Source: Phycisphaeraceae bacterium
GTDB taxonomy: Bacteria > Planctomycetota > Phycisphaerae > Phycisphaerales > UBA1924
DNA: 64,000 bases
Direction of reading: 5' to 3'
Assembly (NCBI GenBank): GCA_019636495.1
Contig: JAHBXL010000011.1
Coordinates: 62,001-126,000 of the forward strand
Part shown: positions 58,295 to 64,000 of the stretch, in pieces
Layout of the letters: every line of letters starts with the position of its first letter
Position numbering within the stretch: position 1 is the first letter of the stretch
The notes under the pieces: generated by a model
Seen by the model: only the letters and a program-made list of their open reading frames with translations
Databases searched by the model: none
Told to the model about the DNA's origin: nothing
Translations under genes and position numbers: made by a program

Positions 58295-59983
58295 TCACAG
58301 CCACCAGAGTTTCTTCAACTTCCCGAGCAGATCCCCCTGCCTGGCCTCCAGAACCTCCGGCGTCCACTCCTCCTCGTGGATCACCTGGCTCGTCAGAGCG
58401 AACGGCGACGCCTTGCCGCCGGTCGTGAAGTACTTGGTCTTTTTCTTTTCGAAGTCGTAGTTCCGCGCCGAGCTGTTCTTCTTGCGCGACAACAGGACCA
58501 GATTCCCGAGCCGGTGGACCCAGGCCTCGCGCTCCTCATCATCGGGGAAGTTCAACGCCCAATCGCTGTCCTCCTCCGGCGTCTGCGGAAGGACGTGCTC
58601 GATAGAGATGATCTTGTGGGCGTAGGACGCTTCGCCCTCCGAGAGCAGGCCGTCGAGCCGCAGCAGCACGTAGTTCGGCACGCTCTTCAGCGTGTAGATG
58701 GGGCCGTCGAGCGCCGCGACCGTGCGTTTCCGCTCATCCTCCGTCAGCAGCAGCGGTGAATCGGCCGCATAGGGGTCTTTGTCGGCCGTCCACGTCAGGA
58801 GCTTGCCGTACCGCTCAATGCGCTTGGTGATGTCCACGCGCAGGACCATCATCGCAGCCGCCAGCCGCTCCAGGTGCGTGAAGAACTTCAGCAGCGCGGC
58901 GGGCTCGTCGTGGTGGTCCGTGAGAAACCGAATCGCCGGCGGCATCCAGTCGAAATTGTCGATCTGATTGAGCCAGCCGAACAGGCCGTTGATCTCCTCT
59001 GCCTTGCTGGTGCTCTCGTAGTTCGCCCGCTTGATCTCCGCGAATGCCTGCGAGAACGGAATGATGACTTCGTCGATCAGCTCCGCTGCCTCATGGGTGG
59101 GGATCACAAACTCGCGGAACTCCTTGAGCACGGTCTCCCGCATCTTCTGCTTGCGGTAGATCATGCGGATGTGCGCGAACAGCTCCTTGAAGTCCTCGAC
59201 GCCGAGATCGTTCTCCGCATCCTCCCACTTCTCGGAGTATTCCTCGCTCTCCCCCTCCGGCAGTTTCCCGATGATCTCTGCCTTCAGGATGTCCGTGTGC
59301 GACAGGTCGAGGCCGCGGTTGTTGAGGATCGAGAAGATGCGGTATGCGGAGTCGAGGTCGGGCGACGAGACGACGACGAGCACACACCGGGTCAAGAGGA
59401 ACATCGCCAGCCTTTGCCGTGTGATGTCGGCCAACTGCTTGACCTTGGCCAGAAGAAGCACGCCGTTGAACCACGTATTCAACTGGCTCGTGCTATCCAG
59501 TTGTTTGGGGTCCAGCTTCATCAGCTTCGGCAGGCCGCCGTTCTGCTGCACGTATTTCTGGAAGAACTCACGGTCGCGATCGCGGACCAGCAACCGATAG
59601 CGGTCCGTGGTGCCCAGCATCTTGTTCCCCTTCGCGTAGAGGAACTGCGTGAGATCGTCCGCTGCCGATTTGTCCTCAATGGCCTCGCGGAGCGCCGCCA
59701 TCAGGATGGTCAGCGTTGTCAGCCGCTGTTGGCCATCCACCACCTTGGAATCGATCGTGCCGTCGGGCTTGATCAGGACGATGCAGCCGAGAAAGTACGG
59801 AGGGACCTCCTCGATCGGATCGTCGCCGTCGCCGAGCGTGGCGAGAAGGTCGCTCAGCAGCTCGCCGGCATGCTCGACGGACCATGAGTACGGCCGCTGG
59901 TAGTGCGGGATCTCAAACGCGAAGTCATCGCTGAAGACCTTGTTGATCGTGTACTCGCTGCCGTGGATCTTCATTGCTGACAT
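58295..59983 (-). CDS. DUF262/DUF1524 GmrSD-like protein
   Basis: Seen: 562 residues with an N-terminal DUF262 domain (DGQQRLTTL near residue 83, NRGLDLSHTDILKAEIIG near 222) and a C-terminal HNH-type DUF1524 domain (IEHVLPQTPEEDSDW; HRLGNLVLLSRKKNSSARN). Known: DUF262 is a ParB-like NTPase/nuclease fold, and GmrSD combines DUF262 and DUF1524 to cleave modified DNA using a nucleotide. Other DUF262 proteins are standalone defense accessories. The ATG (59983) gives a TGATG junction with the peptidase gene. Inferred: an accessory nuclease against modified DNA within the restriction operon. Confidence 0.85.
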   Translation of the reverse strand: MSAMKIHGSEYTINKVFSDDFAFEIPHYQRPYSWSVEHAGELLSDLLATLGDGDDPIEEVPPYFLGCIVLIKPDGTIDSKVVDGQQRLTTLTILMAALREAIEDKSAADDLTQFLYAKGNKMLGTTDRYRLLVRDRDREFFQKYVQQNGGLPKLMKLDPKQLDSTSQLNTWFNGVLLLAKVKQLADITRQRLAMFLLTRCVLVVVSSPDLDSAYRIFSILNNRGLDLSHTDILKAEIIGKLPEGESEEYSEKWEDAENDLGVEDFKELFAHIRMIYRKQKMRETVLKEFREFVIPTHEAAELIDEVIIPFSQAFAEIKRANYESTSKAEEINGLFGWLNQIDNFDWMPPAIRFLTDHHDEPAALLKFFTHLERLAAAMMVLRVDITKRIERYGKLLTWTADKDPYAADSPLLLTEDERKRTVAALDGPIYTLKSVPNYVLLRLDGLLSEGEASYAHKIISIEHVLPQTPEEDSDWALNFPDDEEREAWVHRLGNLVLLSRKKNSSARNYDFEKKKTKYFTTGGKASPFALTSQVIHEEEWTPEVLEARQGDLLGKLKKLWWL

Positions 59984-61059
59984 CACGCGCTCCCACTCAT
60001 GCCGCTGTTTCCGGGCGCTGCCTTCGGCTGCGCCTTGACCGGCTTCTCCCGACCCTTGACCTGCTTGCGGTGGCGGTCAATGGCCTCCCCGAACTTGGCG
60101 GACTCCGTCATCCGCTGCGACCGGCATTCGATCATCGCCACGCGGACGATTTCACCGCCGCGCTCCTCGCCGCCGACCCATTCGAGATGGGCGCGGTACG
60201 GACCGCTCTGCTTGTCCAGCAGCGCCTTGTACGCCCGCAGCGCGCCCGGCATGCGAGGCTCTAGCCGTTGGCAGATGACATTGGTGTAGAACTGTGCCAG
60301 CCCCTCCACGATGTCCAGGTCCGACCCGGCGAACGCGGCTGTATCCCATTGTTCGTTATCGATGTCGCGGCCGAGGTGGGTGTAGGCGTGGGCCAGCTCA
60401 TGGGTGAGCACGACGATGGTCAGCGCCTCAGGGGACACATCGAGCGCCGAAGCGATGATGCCGATGACCATCCAGTAGAGGCGGATCTCCGGGACGCGGA
60501 AGAAGTACGCGCCGAGCACATCCTCCTCGATCCCGATGATCCGCTTGACAGCGTCGATCTTATCCAAGAGCTTCAGCAGTTCGGCCGCCGTCTTCTCGAC
60601 GGCCATCAGATGCTCGGGCTCTGCGACCTCTGCATCGTCTGGTACCTCGCCAAGGAGCGACCCATAGTGCTCCAGCATGAATCGGGAGCCCCGCTGGGCA
60701 TCCTCGACACGCGCCCGGTTCAGGAGCAGCCATTCGAGCCCATCGAACTGCTCGATGACCTGCGCAAATGGCCGTGGCATGCCGGCGACCACCCGCACGG
60801 GCACCGCCTGCGCCTCGTCGCCGACGGTGAGGCGGAGCGCCGTTTCGGTGCGCATGTAGTCCCGGAGGATGCCGTTCCACTGCTTGTACGTCCGTTCAAC
60901 GGTGTCCCGAACGCCCGGCGATGCCTTCTCGAGGAGTTCGGCCCAGCGACGTTCCATCGGGCTCGGCACGCCAGCGGCCTTCGCTGGCAGTCCGTTCACT
61001 CCGCCTTCGGCGTAGTGACGTGACGCGTGTCCCCAAGATGCCGGCGCCTTGGCGCTCAT
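59983..61059 (-). CDS. HELAH zinc metallopeptidase-like protein
   Basis: Seen: 358 residues with HELAH (220-224) followed by a Glu at 252 (VEGLAQFY), the gluzincin spacing. The N-terminal two-thirds is helical with no recognised domain, the C-terminus is Lys-rich (KGREKPVKAQPKAA). No signal peptide is visible, so it is likely cytoplasmic. Known: zinc peptidases with this motif occur in phage-defence islands, sometimes as regulators of a partner. Inferred: a peptidase that may act on a partner in the operon. Family not established; it is also similar in motif to M48-type enzymes. Confidence 0.6.
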   Translation of the reverse strand: MSAKAPASWGHASRHYAEGGVNGLPAKAAGVPSPMERRWAELLEKASPGVRDTVERTYKQWNGILRDYMRTETALRLTVGDEAQAVPVRVVAGMPRPFAQVIEQFDGLEWLLLNRARVEDAQRGSRFMLEHYGSLLGEVPDDAEVAEPEHLMAVEKTAAELLKLLDKIDAVKRIIGIEEDVLGAYFFRVPEIRLYWMVIGIIASALDVSPEALTIVVLTHELAHAYTHLGRDIDNEQWDTAAFAGSDLDIVEGLAQFYTNVICQRLEPRMPGALRAYKALLDKQSGPYRAHLEWVGGEERGGEIVRVAMIECRSQRMTESAKFGEAIDRHRKQVKGREKPVKAQPKAAPGNSGMSGSA

Positions 61060-61862
61060 GCAGGCGCTCCTGACGCGCGGGCGAGAGCGCCAACGCAGGC
61101 ATCCAGCATTGCATGTCCCCGCTGGAGGGTGGCGATGACGCCGGCCCAATCACCGTCGGCGGCTGGGCTCTGCGCGTGTGCCAGGTTGTCCCTGATCTTC
61201 TGGAGCGACTTAAACTGATCCTCGATGCTCTGGCGGCTGTCGCCCAGAAGAGCCTTCAGCGGCTCAGTCTTGACGAAGATGGTCACCTTGTCGGACAGCT
61301 GGAGGCAGTCCATCAAGTCGATCTCTTCACCCCTGCGCTGCCGCTCAGCATGGAGTTTCTCCGCCGATTCGACCCGCGGTGCAGTAAGGCACGCTCGCCA
61401 CCCATCGCCGGCGACGCGCCGCGCGAGGGCCAGCATGGTCATTTCCAAGAGAGAGACCACGCCAAACATCAACAGTCGCGCCGGCTGCTTGCCGAGGTCG
61501 AACTTCGTGACGATGCTGTCGAGGCCGTGATCACCGAGGACATACAGCGGCCCATTGGACGCGAGCCGTTCCATGCACGCCCACAGGGGGGTCGACGGAG
61601 CAACGACGCGCTCAAGGGGCACCGGTCGGGCGTAGTCGCCGACGCTTCCGGCCTGGAGGGCCGTTCGTTCAATGTACTCATGGACCGACGTGCCGCGCAT
61701 GACGCCGCACTCGTCGAAACCGCGCGCATCGAGCACGCTCCGGACCTCCGCAGCGGGAACGCCCGCCTGCACGGCGTGCAGGTCCTCGGATACGAGCGCG
61801 ACAGTGATCTCACGGTCGAGCAGGCCTTGCAAGGATGCGAGATGGGAGGCAGCCCGCTTCAC
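61056..61862 (-). CDS. CBS-like pair domain protein
   Basis: Seen: 268 residues; two CBS-like halves, one around residues 20-65 (LVSEDLHAVQAGVPAAEV) and another around 95-150 (TPLWACMERLASNGPLYVLGDHGLDSIVTKFDLGKQ), followed by a helical C-terminal domain with an LSDKVTIF segment. The GTG start overlaps the hsdS stop. Known: CBS pairs bind adenosine nucleotides and regulate attached or partner proteins. Inferred: a nucleotide-sensing regulator of the operon. A low-similarity call based on spacing, with no catalytic motif seen. Confidence 0.55.
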   Translation of the reverse strand: MKRAASHLASLQGLLDREITVALVSEDLHAVQAGVPAAEVRSVLDARGFDECGVMRGTSVHEYIERTALQAGSVGDYARPVPLERVVAPSTPLWACMERLASNGPLYVLGDHGLDSIVTKFDLGKQPARLLMFGVVSLLEMTMLALARRVAGDGWRACLTAPRVESAEKLHAERQRRGEEIDLMDCLQLSDKVTIFVKTEPLKALLGDSRQSIEDQFKSLQKIRDNLAHAQSPAADGDWAGVIATLQRGHAMLDACVGALARASGAPA

Positions 61863-63931
61863 GCTTGGCCCTCCTTGCCAACCTTGCCTGCCTTCGTGTG
61901 CGCCCCGTGCCCGGTGGGGATCAGCCCGTGCTTTCGCATCCACGGTGGAGCCGCGCGCCAGTTCTTCTCGGGGATCGCCTGCTTGGCCGGGTCCCAGTTG
62001 TTGAGCACCTCAGCGACGAGGGCATCATCGGTCACGGCGCGGCCGTCGAGCAGGAAGTCATTCCACGCGGAGTACAGCGTCGCCACGATCTCTGCCTGCC
62101 GCGTGGTCATCGGCGCGAGCAGGGCCATGAGCGCGACGAACGCGGCCTCCTTCGCCGACCAGTAGCGGTCGAAGTAGACCTTGTGCCCGCCCGCCTTGGC
62201 GAGCGCGGCGTACTTGAAAGGTTGCCCGTCCTTCTTGTACTCGTACCACTGCGCCCGCTTCAGCTGCGCCTGAATCGACCGCATCATCTTGTTGTCGAAG
62301 GGCCCGGCGGCGGCGCGCACCGGCTCGCTCTCGATCTCGCCTAGGCGGAGGTGACCCTCGGCGAGAATGAGCGACTTTTGGAGTTTCACCCACCCGAACT
62401 TGGGCTGCTGGCCTATGCGGGCGATGATCTCCGCGGCAAGCACATCGCGGTAGAAGAACTTGTTGGCCTTGCGGACCTTGCCGCCGATGCGTCCGGCGAT
62501 GACGGGCGCCGGCACGACGTTCGCCGGGGTTTCAGTTGTGATCGCCGCTGGCGATTCCTCGATCACGGTCGCGCCGATCGCTCCGCAGACGTTGATCTTG
62601 CCCGTGACAGCGGCGGAGATGAGGCCCTGGCGGTACTCGGTCAGCCGCGCGATCGCGGTTTCGGTGGCGGCGATGAGGGCGTCGAGTTTGGATGCAATGC
62701 CGTTCACTCGGGCCATGATCTCTCGCTGCTCGGGAACAGACGGGAGGGGCACCGGGAAGTCACCGAGCTTCGTCGCGTTCGTCGAGGCGAGATTGGTGGT
62801 CTGCTGGGCGGTCTTCGTGAAGTAGTTCCGACCGTGCGAGCAGGACAGCATGGACGCCAGAAAATGCGAGTCCAGCCGCCGATTGTCTGGTCTTACTGCG
62901 AAGATGTGGTTCTGGTGCAGACAGCCGGGGATCTGCGCATCCCAAACGTAGCCCCTGCCGAGTTTGTCGAAATCACCGCCCTCGGTCATCAGCACGTCGC
63001 CGGCGCGGAGTTCGAAGCGAGCGACCCGTTCCGGCAACACCTCGACTTCCGTTATGTGGTCCAGGTCGAGCCAACCGTCCTGCACGTTGGCCACTCGCAG
63101 GTACGGGCAGAGCACCAGGCGAGCCTGCTCCTCTTCGTCGTGCTTTTTTCCGAGGGTCAATCCGGTCTGAAGGTGCGACACGAACTTGAGCCGCTTGACG
63201 TCCCAATGCTTCGGCACATCGCCGAGCCAGTCGATGCCGGAGGGCTTCATGGCGGTGGCGGGGTTCAGACCCTTGGTGACGGTGTGGGTGATGAGGGTGG
63301 TGCGCTGCTCGACCAACAGTCGGACCAGCCGTTGTTTGGCCGCGACCAACTCATCGATGCGCCGTGCCCGATCGTCCAACCACGCCGCGATCGTCTGCTG
63401 CTCGGGAAGGGGAGGACGCGGCGCGACGAAGTTGCGGAGAAAGTCCTCGGGGACTCGCTTTTGCCCGCCAGCACCGTACATGTGCCCCGCGCCTTGATGC
63501 CGGAACTCGTGGCTAAGCGTCAGATAGAAGAGGAAACGCGTATCGAACTCGGGGCCGGGCCGAAGCGTGTGAAGCTCCGTCGTCCCGAATCCCAGGCCGT
63601 TGGTGAGGCCTTCCGCGATGCTCCCCTTCCCGTTTTCAAAGCACGGCGTGATCTTGGCCGCGACGATGTCGCCGTCGCGGAAATACGTGTACCCCTGGAG
63701 AACGTCCTCGATCGGCATGATCTGAGATAGGTCCATCCCGCCGAACTCGCGTACCGCCTCCATCGGAACGAACGAGACCTCCGTGTCGGAGGGCAAGTGC
63801 GAGACCTCGCCCTTGGTCGGGTTCAAACGACAGGCGAACCGCAGAGGCTTCGTGCGCCAGTGGGCCGGGAGGTTGCCCAGCCATGCCAGTCCGCTTGGGC
63901 GGTATGCCGCGTAGGCACGGACCACGCCCAC
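61859..63931 (-). CDS. hsdS: Type I specificity subunit HsdS with extra C-terminal domain
   Basis: Reads the target sequence for the type I complex. Seen: 690 residues. Two target-recognition domains with conserved HsdS helices (PSGLAWLGNLPAHW then PLPEQQTIAAWLDDR; PSGIDWLGDVPKHW then SVPEQREIMARV) fill about 1-430. A further region of about 200 residues (WVKLQKSLILAEGHL...) resembles a Panacea (DUF4065)-type antitoxin or partner domain. The GTG start at 63931 has no clear ribosome site; the frame stays open to the window edge, so the true start may be slightly upstream. HsdM is not visible. The C-terminal extension is not standard for HsdS. Confidence 0.8.
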   Translation of the reverse strand: MGVVRAYAAYRPSGLAWLGNLPAHWRTKPLRFACRLNPTKGEVSHLPSDTEVSFVPMEAVREFGGMDLSQIMPIEDVLQGYTYFRDGDIVAAKITPCFENGKGSIAEGLTNGLGFGTTELHTLRPGPEFDTRFLFYLTLSHEFRHQGAGHMYGAGGQKRVPEDFLRNFVAPRPPLPEQQTIAAWLDDRARRIDELVAAKQRLVRLLVEQRTTLITHTVTKGLNPATAMKPSGIDWLGDVPKHWDVKRLKFVSHLQTGLTLGKKHDEEEQARLVLCPYLRVANVQDGWLDLDHITEVEVLPERVARFELRAGDVLMTEGGDFDKLGRGYVWDAQIPGCLHQNHIFAVRPDNRRLDSHFLASMLSCSHGRNYFTKTAQQTTNLASTNATKLGDFPVPLPSVPEQREIMARVNGIASKLDALIAATETAIARLTEYRQGLISAAVTGKINVCGAIGATVIEESPAAITTETPANVVPAPVIAGRIGGKVRKANKFFYRDVLAAEIIARIGQQPKFGWVKLQKSLILAEGHLRLGEIESEPVRAAAGPFDNKMMRSIQAQLKRAQWYEYKKDGQPFKYAALAKAGGHKVYFDRYWSAKEAAFVALMALLAPMTTRQAEIVATLYSAWNDFLLDGRAVTDDALVAEVLNNWDPAKQAIPEKNWRAAPPWMRKHGLIPTGHGAHTKAGKVGKEGQA

Positions 63932-63953
63932 AGTCGGTGATGATCCGGGTTCA

Positions 63954-64000
63954 TCAAGTGCCGAGCTTCCAGACGCTGAGATGAACAGCGCCGCCGGATC
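63954..64000 (-). CDS. Partial gene at right edge, possibly hsdM end
   Basis: Seen: a minus-strand frame open from the window edge to a TGA at 63954-63956, encoding a short C-terminus ending HLSVWKLGT. It lies upstream of hsdS where hsdM usually is. Fifteen residues are too few to assign. The call is only positional. Confidence 0.3.
   Translation of the reverse strand, partial: SGGAVHLSVWKLGT

Noticed and set aside
1..64000. tRNA, rRNA, riboswitch, integrase or att repeat
   Set aside because: None was recognised by eye; without tools small RNA genes could be missed, so this is an absence of evidence only.

Overview
The window is GC-rich, gene-dense bacterial DNA with many GTG and TTG starts and very tight gene packing (ATGA, GTGA and TTGA stop/start overlaps). 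The mix of YHS/HMBD metal-binding secreted proteins, a seven-heme cytochrome, a HARE-HTH protein and a lambda/Mu-mosaic prophage fits a Planctomycetota chromosome, perhaps Phycisphaerae-like. That placement is inference from gene content only; no marker gene lies in the window.

Region 1 (1-23454, all plus strand) is a large copper/silver-type resistance island. It holds a CusB/CusA RND efflux pump, two TolC-family outer-membrane lipoproteins, secreted HMBD/YHS and Met/His/Cys-rich metal-binding proteins, a Tat-exported multicopper oxidase, a CopZ-like chaperone, a CsoR repressor, a CopA P1B-ATPase and a MerR-family regulator. Two matching palindromes of the CsoR-operator type (132-147 and 19189-19205) suggest that one repressor controls both ends of the island. 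Inside it is an apparent transmembrane electron conduit (12515-15939): a membrane-tethered FAD/2Fe-2S NAD(P)H reductase, a His-rich membrane protein and a seven-heme c-type cytochrome.

Region 2 (about 23514-51534, mostly minus strand) is a siphovirus-like prophage or GTA-like cluster. Read in its direction of transcription it holds an ECF-like sigma factor, a Sak4-like ATPase, a DUF669 ssDNA-binding-type protein, a RusA-like resolvase, a helicase, a primase-polymerase and a ParB-N/adenine methyltransferase. A five-gene plus-strand pocket (40720-42525) follows. Then come a terminase, lambda-type portal, protease-capsid fusion, head-completion and tail genes with a likely -1 frameshift, a tape measure, and a tail-end block of unknown proteins, a methyltransferase, an MptE/DUF115-like protein and a Ser/Gly-repeat protein carrying a Hint (intein-like) domain. 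I see no integrase, lysis gene or tail fibre.

Region 3 (51750-55143) is a four-gene cassette: an XRE regulator and an ImmA/IrrE metallopeptidase, a rho-independent terminator, a 17-bp palindrome, then two proteins I do not recognise. A degenerate copy of the palindrome lies upstream of the XRE gene. This is the best candidate in the window for an undescribed switch-controlled system, although the two unknown genes could simply be early phage genes.

Region 4 (55149-64000, minus strand) is a type I restriction-modification operon running off the right edge: HsdS with an unusual C-terminal domain, a CBS-like protein, a HELAH metallopeptidase, a DUF262/DUF1524 GmrSD-like protein, then HsdR. HsdM is not visible and is expected beyond base 64000.
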